Origin: an uncultured Woeseiaceae bacterium
GTDB taxonomy: Bacteria; Pseudomonadota; Gammaproteobacteria; Steroidobacterales; Woeseiaceae
DNA: 64,000 nucleotides
Assembly: GCA_947259985.1 (NCBI GenBank)
Contig: CAMYOJ010000033.1
Span: 1 to 64,000 of the forward strand
Direction of reading: 5' to 3'
Shown here: piece by piece, positions 10,554-22,340 of the stretch
Numbering within the stretch: position 1 is the stretch's first letter
How the letters are laid out: the number at the start of each line of letters is the position of its first letter
Position numbers and translations under genes: made by a program
Notes under the pieces: generated by a model
What the model was told of the DNA's origin: nothing
Database searches by the model: none
The model's input: only the letters and a program-made list of their open reading frames with translations

Positions 10554-11447
10554 CTACCGGAGTCCGGGCGGCTCACTCAACTGGCGAATCTGCACTCCTT
10601 TCTCCGCGAGCAGGTTAGGCACACCCTCGGCGCCGACGAGATGCATCGCGCCGACGATGACGAGGTAGTCGTCCTTTTCATCCAGCAGCTCGTCTATCTG
10701 TTGTACCCAACGAATGTTGCGCTGAGTCACGAGTACATCGTGAAGCTCCCGGTGTTCCCCGAAACTGTCGAGCAGTCCGGATTCCAGCGTATCGATGTCG
10801 CCGTAACGCCACGCGCGTATCATTTCGTCGATCGTCTCGCCCATGTTGGCGCTCTCTTCAAGCGTCTGCAGCAACATGTCACGCTGCGCCTGCAGTGACA
10901 GCCCGTCCAGGAACTGCAGCTGCTCCTGCGCCAGTTCCAGACCTTCAACCGGTTTACCGTCTCCCACTGCCTTCGATGTCATGTGCATTTCAACGCCGAG
11001 CATCGGGTTGAAGCCGATGCGGTACAGGGCCATCATCTCGACGGTAATCGCAGCCAGCCAGGGTTCGCTTTGCGCCAGCATCTCGATCGGGATGTCGATC
11101 GCCTCAGCCGCCGTCTCGGCCTGGGCATACAGTCGCTCGCCCATCAGATCCTCGAGCGTTGTGCCGTCGCGCAGTACGCCATTCTCGTTAAACAGTTGTT
11201 GCATCGCCGCCGCGTCGAGGTCATCCATGTCGAGTTCCATCACCAGGACTTCTGCATCCTCGTAAGCCGCGTCAATCACGGTGGGCAACGGGTGATCCTC
11301 GGCCCGCAGCAAGTGAATGGAGCCCAGCAGGTAGACCGCGTTGGTTGTGCCCTCGGCGCGCCAAAGCGTTACGGGATGGCCCGCGGTGTCAGCCCACAAA
11401 AGCGGCGAGCAGGCAAGCAAAAACAGGCTGCAAACAAACCTAGTCAT
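10554..11447 (-). CDS. TraB/GumN-family protein, probably exported
   Basis: A 297-residue TraB/GumN-family protein. The start is at ATG 11447, giving a typical signal peptide (MTRFVCSLFLLACSPLLWA, cleavage after Ala near residue 19). The open frame continues upstream but only through the antisense-like part of cpdA. Family motifs are YLLGSIHLL (about residue 43), VMELDMDD (about 70) and the C-terminal VGAMHLVGAEGVPNLL, whose conserved GxxH and Glu residues are thought to form a metal-dependent hydrolase site. It overlaps the end of cpdA by 8 bases, so translation is likely coupled. Substrate unknown. Confidence 0.85.
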   Translation of the reverse strand: MTRFVCSLFLLACSPLLWADTAGHPVTLWRAEGTTNAVYLLGSIHLLRAEDHPLPTVIDAAYEDAEVLVMELDMDDLDAAAMQQLFNENGVLRDGTTLEDLMGERLYAQAETAAEAIDIPIEMLAQSEPWLAAITVEMMALYRIGFNPMLGVEMHMTSKAVGDGKPVEGLELAQEQLQFLDGLSLQAQRDMLLQTLEESANMGETIDEMIRAWRYGDIDTLESGLLDSFGEHRELHDVLVTQRNIRWVQQIDELLDEKDDYLVIVGAMHLVGAEGVPNLLAEKGVQIRQLSEPPGLR

Positions 11448-12225
11448 CGCCGACCCAAACGAGCTCGGTCTCGAAACTGCCGTCGCCGGACAGCGTGATA
11501 CGACGGTAGGCTGGCGGACGCTCATCGACCGCAAACTTGGTACTCCGTGGCTTGAACTGACGGCAGGTCGAGGGTGTGGCAATGATTCGAACCCCGTCGT
11601 GGTCTTCATCGTAGTCCTGGTGAACATGGCCGAATACGGCCATGCGCACGCGGCCCGAAGACTGCAAAAGCTCGAGAAACTCTTCGCCGTTCGCGAGCCG
11701 GACGGTGTCGAGCCAGGCACTGCCCATCGGTACAGGCGGGTGGTGCAGGCAGACCATGACGTGCTTTGCGCTGCTTTCGTCGATGGTTGCGCTCAGCCGC
11801 TCGAGTTCCTCCTCGGTCACACGTCCGCCGGCTTCGCCCTTGACGCAGCTGTCGATGCCAACCAGTAGCCAGTCTCCGATTTCCTCGTAGGCGCAGTAGG
11901 AGAATGGCGGCACACGGCAGGTCTTCTGCATCAGCGCACGAATGTCGTGATTACCGGGAATGCAGTGGACGCGCATATTGAGGGGCAGCAGGAACTGCCG
12001 GAAGCGCTCGTAGGCTTCCGCTGAATCGTCCTGAATGAGATCGCCTGTGACCAGCACGCGGTCTGCGCGCCAGTCACCGGCGGTGTAATGGTCCAGAACC
12101 TGTTGCAGCGATTCGGCGGTCACCGTCCCACGCAGCTCGCCGTTCAGATCGGCGAACAGGTGCGGGTCCGTCAGGTGAAGTACCCTGATCGAGTCCCCGT
12201 CAGCTTCCTCGGCGCTGGCTTGAAT
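11440..12225 (-). CDS. cpdA: CpdA-type 3',5'-cyclic-AMP phosphodiesterase, probable ATT start
   Basis: A class-III metallophosphoesterase of 261 residues if started at ATT 12225. The metal-ligand motifs run in order: LTDPHLFAD (DxH), VLVTGDLIQD, IPGNHDIRA, CLHHPPVPMG and FGHVHQD, as in CpdA, which hydrolyses cAMP. The DxH motif lies upstream of the first GTG (12123), and no ATG, GTG or TTG occurs in frame between it and the preceding stop. ATT 12225 has an AAGGA ribosome binding site 8 bases upstream, overlapping the ahcY stop, and gives a length near E. coli CpdA (275). CTG 12231 is a less well spaced alternative. Confidence 0.85.
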   Translation of the reverse strand: MQASAEEADGDSIRVLHLTDPHLFADLNGELRGTVTAESLQQVLDHYTAGDWRADRVLVTGDLIQDDSAEAYERFRQFLLPLNMRVHCIPGNHDIRALMQKTCRVPPFSYCAYEEIGDWLLVGIDSCVKGEAGGRVTEEELERLSATIDESSAKHVMVCLHHPPVPMGSAWLDTVRLANGEEFLELLQSSGRVRMAVFGHVHQDYDEDHDGVRIIATPSTCRQFKPRSTKFAVDERPPAYRRITLSGDGSFETELVWVGDD

Positions 12226-12236
12226 ATGCAGGTTCC

Positions 12237-14733
<2,497 letters not shown>

Positions 14734-14872
14734 AAACTTATGGCTCTCAATTATCAGGGGTGGCGCATTGTACCCTTGATGCCGTCCCCTATAACAGGGA
14801 AAATAAGCACCTCGCCCAGGCGAGAATTCTCGACCCATAACAGGCCGCCAGGCCGACTAAGAGACAGGTCTA

Positions 14873-16903
14873 ATGTCACATAATGCTGCTATTGCCGGAC
14901 AAGCTGCCCGGCGAGATCTCGCGAATTCGATCCGAGCCCTGAGTATGGATGCCGTGCAGGCCGCAAATTCGGGCCATCCAGGCGCCCCTCTGGGTATGGC
15001 GGATATCGCCGAGGTCCTCTGGAACGATTACCTCTCACACAACCCGTCAAATCCGCGCTGGCCGAACCGCGACCGTTTCGTGTTGTCGAACGGCCACGCC
15101 TCGATGTTGCTGTATAGCCTGTTACACCTGACGGGCTATGAAGATTTTCCAATTGACCAACTCCGGAACTTCCGGCAGTTCGGCTACAGAACGGCGGGGC
15201 ACCCCGAGTTCGAGCCCGACGGACCCGTAGAGACGACCACGGGGCCACTGGGGCAGGGCGTTACGAACGCCGTGGGAATGGCCATTGCCGAGAAGATGCT
15301 GGCGGCCGAGTTCAACAGGCCGGGCCACGAGATCGTCGATCACAAGACCTGGGTGTTCCTGGGCGACGGCTGCCTCATGGAAGGTATCTCGCACGAGGCC
15401 TGCTCGCTGGCGGGAACGCTCAAGCTGGGCAAGCTGATCTGCCTTTACGACGACAACAACATTTCGATCGATGGTGAGGTCGATGCCTGGTTCACGGATG
15501 ACACGGCGAAACGCTTCGAGGCCTACGGCTGGCAGGTTATCGATAACGTCGACGGGCATGATGCCGCTGCTGTCGCGGCTGCCATCGAGCAGGCGATCGC
15601 CGATACCGAACGGCCGTCGATGATTTGCTGCAAGACGATCATCGGCTTCGGCGCTCCCAACAAGCAGGGCACGGCTGCGACGCACGGTGCACCACTCGGT
15701 GATGAGGAGATTGCGGCCGCGCGCAAGGAACTGGGCTGGGATGCGGCGCCGTTCGAGATCCCGGCCGGAATCGCCGCTGCGTGGGATGCCAGGGAGGCAG
15801 GTGCCGCCAGGGAAACCGCCTGGAACAGCGCCTTCGCGGCCTATAATGAGAAACATCCGGAACTTGCGGCTGAATTCGCTCGCCGCATGGCCGGCAAGCG
15901 ACCGCATGGCTGGTGCAAGCATGCTGACAAGGCCATTGCTGACATCGATGCGGCCGGCGAGGACATGGCAACGCGCAAAGCATCACTCGTGGCACTCAAC
16001 GCCTTTGCGCCCATGTTGCCTGAGATGGCCGGCGGATCGGCGGACCTCACGGGTTCGAACCTGACCAAACACAAGGGTTCGACGCCGATATCGGGCGATG
16101 AGGGCAACGGCAACTACATCTGGTTCGGCGTTCGTGAATTCGGCATGACAGCCATCTGTAACGGCATGGCATTGCACGGCGGCATCATCCCGTATTCGGG
16201 AACCTTCCTGACGTTTTCCGACTATTCGCGCAATGCACTGCGCATGGCCGCTTTAATGAAAGTGCAAAATATCCTCGTATACACTCACGACTCGATCGGT
16301 CTGGGCGAGGACGGCCCCACGCACCAGCCCGTCGAACACACATCCTCGCTGCGCCTGATGCCGAACATGAGCGTCTGGCGCCCCTGTGATACGGTCGAAA
16401 CCGCCGTCGCATGGCGCTACGCGCTCGAACGACAGGATGGCCCGACGAGTCTCGTGCTGACGCGCCAGGGGCTACCGCACCAGGAGCGCAGCGACGCGCA
16501 GATCGCCGATATCGCTCGTGGCGGATACGTATTGCGAGAGGTGGAAGGTATAGCGGATATTCTGCTGGTCGCGACAGGTTCGGAGGTGGCGCTCGCCACG
16601 TCGGCAGCCGAATCGCTCGCAGCGGAGGGTATCAAGGCGCGCGTCGTCTCGATGCCCAGCACAGACGTATTTGACGCACAGGATGCGGATTACCGTGAAT
16701 CAGTCTTGCCGGCCGGGGTCACTGCCCGGGTCGTGATCGAGGCTGGTGTCACGGAAACCTGGTGGCGTATTGCGGGTCCCCAGGGACGCGTCATCGGGCT
16801 GGACCGCTTCGGCGAGTCAGCGCCTGCAGGAGAACTGTTCGAACATTTCGGCTTTTCGACCGCGAACGTCGTGTCGGTTGCTAAAGACGTACTGAATCAA
16901 TAA
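14873..16903 (+). CDS. tkt: Transketolase
   Basis: A 676-residue thiamine-diphosphate enzyme of the pentose phosphate pathway. N-terminal sugar-site residues are in [13 protein letters not shown] (about residue 25). The ThDP/Mg motif runs from [13 protein letters not shown] (about 163) to DDNNISIDG. The pyrimidine domain has the catalytic Glu in RVREFGMT-like [13 protein letters not shown] (about 420), and [16 protein letters not shown] follows near 475. First gene of the tkt-gap-pgk operon, 14 bases before gap; divergent from metK. Confidence 0.98.
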   Translation: MSHNAAIAGQAARRDLANSIRALSMDAVQAANSGHPGAPLGMADIAEVLWNDYLSHNPSNPRWPNRDRFVLSNGHASMLLYSLLHLTGYEDFPIDQLRNFRQFGYRTAGHPEFEPDGPVETTTGPLGQGVTNAVGMAIAEKMLAAEFNRPGHEIVDHKTWVFLGDGCLMEGISHEACSLAGTLKLGKLICLYDDNNISIDGEVDAWFTDDTAKRFEAYGWQVIDNVDGHDAAAVAAAIEQAIADTERPSMICCKTIIGFGAPNKQGTAATHGAPLGDEEIAAARKELGWDAAPFEIPAGIAAAWDAREAGAARETAWNSAFAAYNEKHPELAAEFARRMAGKRPHGWCKHADKAIADIDAAGEDMATRKASLVALNAFAPMLPEMAGGSADLTGSNLTKHKGSTPISGDEGNGNYIWFGVREFGMTAICNGMALHGGIIPYSGTFLTFSDYSRNALRMAALMKVQNILVYTHDSIGLGEDGPTHQPVEHTSSLRLMPNMSVWRPCDTVETAVAWRYALERQDGPTSLVLTRQGLPHQERSDAQIADIARGGYVLREVEGIADILLVATGSEVALATSAAESLAAEGIKARVVSMPSTDVFDAQDADYRESVLPAGVTARVVIEAGVTETWWRIAGPQGRVIGLDRFGESAPAGELFEHFGFSTANVVSVAKDVLNQ

Positions 16904-16917
16904 CTGGAGAACAACAA

Positions 16918-17934
16918 ATGGCAATTAAGATCGGCATCAACGGCTACGGCCGAATCGGACGTAACGTCGTGCGCGCTATCCACGAGCTGGGTCGCACCGA
17001 TGAATTCGACGTGGTAGCGCTCAACGACCTGGGCGACGCTAATACCAATGCTCACCTGACGCGTTACGACACGGCTCATGGCAAATTCCCGGGCACTGTC
17101 GAGGTCGACGGCGGGGACATTATCGTTAACGGCGATCGCATCAAGGTATTCGCGGAACGCGACCCTTCAAAGCTCCCGTGGGGCGAACTCGGCGTTGACG
17201 TCGTGTTCGAGTGCACGGGCCTGTTCCGTACCAAGGAAGCGGCTGGCCAGCACATCGCGGGCGGCGCGAAAAAGGTCGTCATTTCGGCACCAGGCGGCGC
17301 AGACGTCGATAACACGATCGTCTACGGCGTCAACGACGATACGCTGACCGCCGACGACCTGGTTATCTCGAATGCGTCCTGCACGACCAACTGCCTGGCA
17401 CCGCTCGTCAAGCCACTTCACGAGTCGATCGGCTTCAAGCACGGCATCATGACGACGATTCATGCCTACACCAACGACCAGGTGCTGACCGACGTCTATC
17501 ACAAGGACCTGCGGCGTGCCCGTTCCGGCACGATGTCGCAGATCCCGACGAGCACGGGCGCCGCAAAGGCTGTCGGGCTCGTATTGCCCGAGCTGAACGG
17601 CAAGCTCGACGGCTTCTCGATGCGTGTGCCGACGATCAACGTATCGGCCGTGGACCTCACCTTCGTCGCCGAACGTGAGACGAGCATCGACGAGATCAAC
17701 CAGATCCTGAAAGCGGCCGCCGATGGTCCGCTCAAGGGCGTGCTTGCATATAACGAGGAACCGCTCGTTTCCGTCGACTTCAATCACGACCCGGCATCCT
17801 CCACCTACGATTCCACGCTGACGAAGGTCATCGACGGCACGCTGGTGAAGGTCGTCTCGTGGTACGACAACGAGTGGGGCTTTTCTTGCCGCATGCTTGA
17901 TACGACTGTCGCATTGATGAAAGCGGCGCAGTAA
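16918..17934 (+). CDS. gap: Glyceraldehyde-3-phosphate dehydrogenase, type I
   Basis: A 338-residue phosphorylating GAPDH. The Rossmann start [15 protein letters not shown] is at residues 6-20, the catalytic cysteine lies in [12 protein letters not shown] (about residue 155), and SWYDNEWGF is near the C-terminus. The residue after the first beta strand region ([11 protein letters not shown]) is not the usual Asp-Leu-Thr of strictly NAD-specific enzymes, so cofactor preference is left open. A GGAG site precedes the ATG. It sits between tkt and pgk with gaps of 14 and 10 bases. Confidence 0.98.
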   Translation: MAIKIGINGYGRIGRNVVRAIHELGRTDEFDVVALNDLGDANTNAHLTRYDTAHGKFPGTVEVDGGDIIVNGDRIKVFAERDPSKLPWGELGVDVVFECTGLFRTKEAAGQHIAGGAKKVVISAPGGADVDNTIVYGVNDDTLTADDLVISNASCTTNCLAPLVKPLHESIGFKHGIMTTIHAYTNDQVLTDVYHKDLRRARSGTMSQIPTSTGAAKAVGLVLPELNGKLDGFSMRVPTINVSAVDLTFVAERETSIDEINQILKAAADGPLKGVLAYNEEPLVSVDFNHDPASSTYDSTLTKVIDGTLVKVVSWYDNEWGFSCRMLDTTVALMKAAQ

Positions 17935-17944
17935 GGGACCCGGC

Positions 17945-19117
17945 ATGCCTGTCATCAGGATGGCCGACCTCGAACTGTCGGGCAAGCGCGTTCTTATCCG
18001 CGAGGATCTGAACGTTCCTGTCGCCGACGGCAAGGTGACGAGCGATGCCCGCATTCGCGCGGCGTTGCCGACCATCGAGGCAGCATTGGCCGCGAACGCG
18101 GGCGTCATGCTGGTATCACACCTCGGGCGACCCACAGAAGGGGAGCCCGAGGACAAGTTCTCGCTGCAGCCCGTCGCGGATCGCCTCGGCGAATTGCTCG
18201 GCCGAGAAGTACCGCTCGTGAAGGACTGGATCGACGGCGTTGATGTCGATCCAGGCCAGGTCGTGCTGTGTGAGAACGTGCGATTCCTCGCTGGTGAGAA
18301 GAAGTGCGACGAAGCCCTGGCGAAGAAGATGGCGGCGCTTTGCGACGTGTTCGTCATGGATGCTTTCGGTACGGCACACCGCGCTCAGGCAAGCACCTAT
18401 GGCATTGCCGAGCATGCGCCTGTCGCGTGCGCAGGCCCTTTGCTGGCTGCCGAATTGGACGCCCTGGGCAAGGCGCTCGACAATCCGCGGCGTCCGTTCG
18501 TTGCGATTGTTGGTGGCTCCAAGGTCTCCACCAAGCTGACCGTGCTCGATACGCTCGCCGGAATCGTCGATACGTTGATCGTGGGCGGCGGAATTGCCAA
18601 TACGTTTATCGCAGCCGCGGGGCACGATGTCGGCAAGTCGCTTTACGAAGAGGATATGCTGGATACGGCGCGCGCGCTCGCCACAGATGATACTGATCGT
18701 GCAGAAATTCCCGTGCCTGACGATGTTGTCGTTGCGGCCGAGTTTGCGGCGGACGCCGCGCCCGCGACGAAAAGTGTAGCGGAGGTCGGCGGCGATGACA
18801 TGATCCTCGACATCGGTCCGCAGACCGCCGAGCGATTTGCGGCGATCCTCAAGAGCGCCGGAACCATCATCTGGAACGGCCCCGTGGGCGTGTTCGAGTT
18901 CGACAGTTTTGGCGACGGCACCCGCGTACTTTCCGAAGCCATCGCCGGGAGCGATGCGTTCTCGGTGGCCGGCGGCGGCGATACGCTCGCGGCGATCGAC
19001 AAGTACGGCGTCCGCGAGCGGATTTCGTACATCTCGACGGGTGGCGGCGCATTTCTCGAATTCGTGGAAGGCAAGAAATTGCCCGCTGTCGCGATACTCG
19101 AACAAAGAGCTTCCTGA
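17945..19117 (+). CDS. pgk: Phosphoglycerate kinase
   Basis: A 390-residue monomeric kinase making ATP from 1,3-bisphosphoglycerate. [11 protein letters not shown] (about residue 14) and [10 protein letters not shown] (about 58) form the substrate site. [10 protein letters not shown] (about 190) and NGPVGVFE (about 315) form the nucleotide site, followed by [10 protein letters not shown] near 363. Ten bases after gap. It is followed by about 300 bases of non-coding sequence with two large inverted repeats before the convergent PhoX gene. Confidence 0.98.
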   Translation: MPVIRMADLELSGKRVLIREDLNVPVADGKVTSDARIRAALPTIEAALAANAGVMLVSHLGRPTEGEPEDKFSLQPVADRLGELLGREVPLVKDWIDGVDVDPGQVVLCENVRFLAGEKKCDEALAKKMAALCDVFVMDAFGTAHRAQASTYGIAEHAPVACAGPLLAAELDALGKALDNPRRPFVAIVGGSKVSTKLTVLDTLAGIVDTLIVGGGIANTFIAAAGHDVGKSLYEEDMLDTARALATDDTDRAEIPVPDDVVVAAEFAADAAPATKSVAEVGGDDMILDIGPQTAERFAAILKSAGTIIWNGPVGVFEFDSFGDGTRVLSEAIAGSDAFSVAGGGDTLAAIDKYGVRERISYISTGGGAFLEFVEGKKLPAVAILEQRAS

Positions 19118-19170
19118 CCCGACACTGCGATTCACTGTCGAATGCAGCAATCGAGCTGTGTGTTAACTGC

Positions 19171-19244
19171 GGCGGACACGGACATGTCCCAGTCGCTCGG
19201 ACAATCTTCGATAACTCGCTTTGTGTGACATGTCCGCGCCCGCC
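19171..19244. repeat. Long imperfect inverted repeat between pgk and phoX
   Basis: Arms 19171-19188 and 19227-19244 match at 16 of 18 positions when one is reverse-complemented, around a 38-base loop. Each arm contains a complete GGACATGTCC palindrome or most of it. There is no T-tract, so it is not a classic terminator. It may be a REP-like intergenic element or a bidirectional transcript end between convergent genes. Confidence 0.7.
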
Positions 19245-19320
19245 GCCGCCGACCCGCGTCGTTTACCGCGCACCGGCGCCCCGAATTCCATGGTGCTGAC
19301 GGGGGCGAGTGGGCGAGATG

Positions 19321-19369
19321 TTTGTTGGCGAGACATAAAGCGAGCGCAGCGAGTCAGTCCGCCAACAAA
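19321..19369. repeat. Second inverted repeat with a REP-like loop
   Basis: A perfect 10-bp inverted repeat (TTTGTTGGCG at 19321-19330, CGCCAACAAA at 19360-19369) encloses a loop containing AGCGAGCGCAGCGAGTC, a sequence style common in repetitive extragenic elements. With the inverted repeat at 19171 it fills most of the roughly 300-base gap between pgk and phoX. I see no convincing gene in that gap. Confidence 0.6.
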
Positions 19370-19417
19370 GCATGTCGTCCGATCGCGTGTGCAGGGTCGT
19401 GAATTCCCGGTAGTGCC

Positions 19418-20788
19418 TCAGGTTGGGAATGGCCCGGTGATGGCGAGCGTCATGCCGGGGTACTGGATATTCACGAACATCGTGTTGCCATCCGGCGAAA
19501 AGCAGACACCCGCGAGCTCCGAATTTGAATAGGGATTATCGGCGATCGGATACTGGCTGCCATCAGGCCGGATTCCGACCAGGCCGCAATGACTACTCGT
19601 GTCTTCGCAGACGATCAGATCGCCCCAGGGCGCCATGGTCAGGTTGTCGCAATTCCTGAGCAGTGACGACCTGTCCGCTTCTGCGATAAGGGTGAGTTGA
19701 CCAGGTGCCTCAGTCTCACGCTGCGTGCCTTCATAAACGCTGGGTGTATAGGTAAAAACCTGGCCGATGCGCGCCGGTCCGCCGATCGTGCACGTGAATG
19801 CGAAGCGGTCCCCCGCGACGCACAGGCCCTCACCGCGAGCAAAGGTCGCCGCGCCGGCTGCAGCGCCTCGCAAGCGAAGGTCGTTCTCGACCGGGTCGAC
19901 GTCGTCGAGGTCGATCCAGTTTGTCTCGAGCGGCCTGTTGAGCGGGGTCTGCGGTACGGCCGACCAGTTGTGCGTCATGATGGACGGATGTCCGACGATG
20001 GCCAGCGCTTGCAGGTGACCGCCGTCCAGCAGCTTGCCCGGCGTATTCGGGATATAGCGGTAGAAAAGGCTGTGGTGCGTGTCCTCGGTCATGTAGACGA
20101 TGCCCGTGTCCTCGTGCACGGCACAAGCCTCGTGCTCGAAGCGGCCCATCGCCTTGATCGGCTCGGCCTTGCCCAGGCCCTCGGCATAAGCGGAGACCTC
20201 GAAGACGTATCCGTGGCGCTGGTCACGCGTAATCCTGCGAGCCGAATGCCAGCGTGTTCCCGGGCTCTCGAAGCATTCCTCGCAGCTGAGCCAGCTGCCC
20301 CAGGGCGTCGGGCCACCCGCGCAATTGAGCTCGGTGCCGCCGAGACTCAGGAACTGTCTCTCCGTGGTCCCTTTGGCCGGGTCATAAATGGTCGTCGTTG
20401 TGCCGCCGCCCGCAGGTGTCAGACCCGATCCGCGGTCATACAGTTTTTCGGCGATATCCTCGGGCACCTCGCGGTAAGCGTCGCCGAAGGCCGAATTCGC
20501 AATCCAGGCCGGGTCTATTTCGTGATTGCAGATCAGGATTATTCGCCCGTTCTCGCCGCGGAAGGCGGCCATCCCGTCATGCGCGATGGGCACGTGCAGG
20601 CCGTCGGACATGCGGTCTCCCGCGCGTGAGACGACGCGGTAGCTGTACTCGGGCGGCAGGTCGAGAATCCGGTCAGGGTCGGCCCGGAGCTGGCGTTCCT
20701 GCGCGCCGGCCGCGACACAGCCCTGAGTCAGAGCGGGTGTTGCGGCAGCGGCGGCGATGCTTTTAAGGAAACGGCGGCGATTCAGCAT
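19418..20788 (-). CDS. PhoX-family (DUF839) phosphatase-like protein, Tat-exported
   Basis: A 456-residue protein starting at ATG 20788. The N-terminus MLNRRRFLKSIAAAAATPAL is a twin-arginine signal ending near a Cys. The mature part resembles the PhoX beta-propeller phosphatases: CNHEIDPAW (about residue 83), GGTELNCAGGPTPWGSWLSCEE (quoted in part: CAGGPTPWGSWLSCEE, about 155), the metal-ligand-like GRFEHEACAV (about 208), YMTEDTH (about 228) and the C-terminal DNLTMAPWGDLIVCED. Calcium/iron-dependent phosphatase activity is known for PhoX but not proven for this subgroup. It lies inside the glycolytic run on the opposite strand. Confidence 0.87.
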   Translation of the reverse strand: MLNRRRFLKSIAAAAATPALTQGCVAAGAQERQLRADPDRILDLPPEYSYRVVSRAGDRMSDGLHVPIAHDGMAAFRGENGRIILICNHEIDPAWIANSAFGDAYREVPEDIAEKLYDRGSGLTPAGGGTTTTIYDPAKGTTERQFLSLGGTELNCAGGPTPWGSWLSCEECFESPGTRWHSARRITRDQRHGYVFEVSAYAEGLGKAEPIKAMGRFEHEACAVHEDTGIVYMTEDTHHSLFYRYIPNTPGKLLDGGHLQALAIVGHPSIMTHNWSAVPQTPLNRPLETNWIDLDDVDPVENDLRLRGAAAGAATFARGEGLCVAGDRFAFTCTIGGPARIGQVFTYTPSVYEGTQRETEAPGQLTLIAEADRSSLLRNCDNLTMAPWGDLIVCEDTSSHCGLVGIRPDGSQYPIADNPYSNSELAGVCFSPDGNTMFVNIQYPGMTLAITGPFPT

Positions 20789-20903
20789 GGTTTTGCGAAA
20801 TGTCCTGCAGGGCAGCCAGCATAGCCCGACTTTGTGACGCCTGGAAGGCAACGGGCGGAATTCGTAACACCGATTGCAAATCAGCTGTGCAATAATCGCC
20901 GCC

Positions 20904-22340
20904 ATGCTGAGACGAACCAAAATCGTGGCGACACTTGGACCCGGGTCCGACAAGCCCAAGACCATCTGCAAGTTGATCAAATCGGGCGTCGACATCGCGC
21001 GCATCAATTTCTCGCACGGCAGTCCCGACGATCATCGTGAGCGCGCCGCGCGCCTGCGAGCCGCGGCGATCGAGTGCGGTCGGGACGTCGGGCTACTGGC
21101 CGACCTGCAAGGGCCCAAGATTCGTGTGTTGCGGTTCAGGAAGGGCAGTGCGCATCTGCGGGATGGCGCGTCATTTTTCCTGGACAGTACGCTGGGTCTC
21201 GAGGAGGGCAACGAGAATGGCGTCGGTGTTGCGCTCGACACGCTGCACGAAGACGTAAAGAAGGGCGACAATCTGTTGCTCAACGACGGCCTGATCTCGC
21301 TCGTTGTCGATTCGGTCGAGGGCACGCGCATCCATACAACCGTCGTGAACGGCGGCATTCTGTCCGATCACAAGGGAATCAACCTCAGGGGTGGCGGCCT
21401 TTCCGCGCCCGCGCTGACCGACGTCGATCGCGCCAATATCAAGCTTGCGGCCGAGCTCGAGGCGGATTATCTCGCGGTCTCATTCGTGCGCAGCGGCGAG
21501 GATATCGCCGAAGCGCGTGAGCTGTTTCGCGAGGCAGGCGGTCACGGCCACATGGTTGCCAAGGTCGAACGTACCGAAGCCGTCGCCAACATTGACTCAA
21601 TCATCGATGAATCCGACGTGGTGATGGTCGCGCGCGGCGACCTCGGCGTCGAGGTGGGTTACGCCGTGCTGACGGGCCTGCAGAAAAAGCTGATTCGCCA
21701 GACGCGCACTCAGCACAAGATCGTGATTACCGCGACGCAGATGATGGAATCGATGATCGAGAACCCGGTGCCGACGCGTGCGGAGGTATCGGATGTCGCG
21801 AACGCGGTCATCGATGGTACGGATGCCGTCATGCTGTCGGGTGAGACGGCGGTCGGCAAATACCCCAACGAAGCGATCCAGGCGATGGCGGAAGTCTGCC
21901 TTGGTGCCGAGAAGTACCCGATTCCGCATGGCACGACGACGCACCGTCTGAACGACCGTTTCGAACGCGTCGACGAGGCCATCGCGATGGCAACCATGTA
22001 CACGGCCAATCACGTTCAGGTCAAAGCGATCATCGCGCTGACCGAATCGGGTTCCACGACGCGCTGGATGTCACGAATTCGTTCCGATATTCCGATTTAC
22101 GCACTGACGCCTCACAAGACGACCAATCGGCGGGTCGCCTTGTACCGCGGCGTCTACCCGGTCTCGTTCGAGCCCGATACGGATAACCCGCGGCGCCTTT
22201 ACCAGGACATCTTCAACATCCTCCTGGCCAAGGAACTGGTCGCGGTCGGCGATCGCGTTATCTTCACCAAGGGTGATCTCGAGGGTGTGTCGGGGAACAC
22301 GAACGCCATGAAGATCCTCGAGGTTACCAACGAGCCGTGA
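20904..22340 (+). CDS. pyk: Pyruvate kinase
   Basis: A 478-residue enzyme making pyruvate and ATP from phosphoenolpyruvate. The start is set at ATG 20904 (MLRRTKIVATLGPGSD); codons before it do not match the family. Motifs: ARINFSHG (about residue 36), DLQGPKIRV (about 70), the catalytic MVAKVER (about 218), ARGDLGVE (about 248) and TATQMMESM (about 282). The C-terminal allosteric domain is complete. There is no obvious ribosome binding site. Its TGA overlaps the GTG of the next gene, so a glycolytic gene is coupled to a hydrolase gene. Confidence 0.97.
   Translation: MLRRTKIVATLGPGSDKPKTICKLIKSGVDIARINFSHGSPDDHRERAARLRAAAIECGRDVGLLADLQGPKIRVLRFRKGSAHLRDGASFFLDSTLGLEEGNENGVGVALDTLHEDVKKGDNLLLNDGLISLVVDSVEGTRIHTTVVNGGILSDHKGINLRGGGLSAPALTDVDRANIKLAAELEADYLAVSFVRSGEDIAEARELFREAGGHGHMVAKVERTEAVANIDSIIDESDVVMVARGDLGVEVGYAVLTGLQKKLIRQTRTQHKIVITATQMMESMIENPVPTRAEVSDVANAVIDGTDAVMLSGETAVGKYPNEAIQAMAEVCLGAEKYPIPHGTTTHRLNDRFERVDEAIAMATMYTANHVQVKAIIALTESGSTTRWMSRIRSDIPIYALTPHKTTNRRVALYRGVYPVSFEPDTDNPRRLYQDIFNILLAKELVAVGDRVIFTKGDLEGVSGNTNAMKILEVTNEP

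Noticed and set aside
11447-11720. N-terminal extension of the TraB-family protein
   Set aside because: The extension lies within cpdA on the same strand in a different frame, whereas ATG 11447 gives a proper signal peptide.
14734-14872. SAM or SAH riboswitch upstream of metK/ahcY
   Set aside because: I looked for the conserved cores in the metK leader and the 22-base metK-ahcY gap and saw none.
19221-19532. 103-residue open frame after pgk
   Set aside because: It runs through both inverted repeats and into the antisense of phoX, with no protein-like features.
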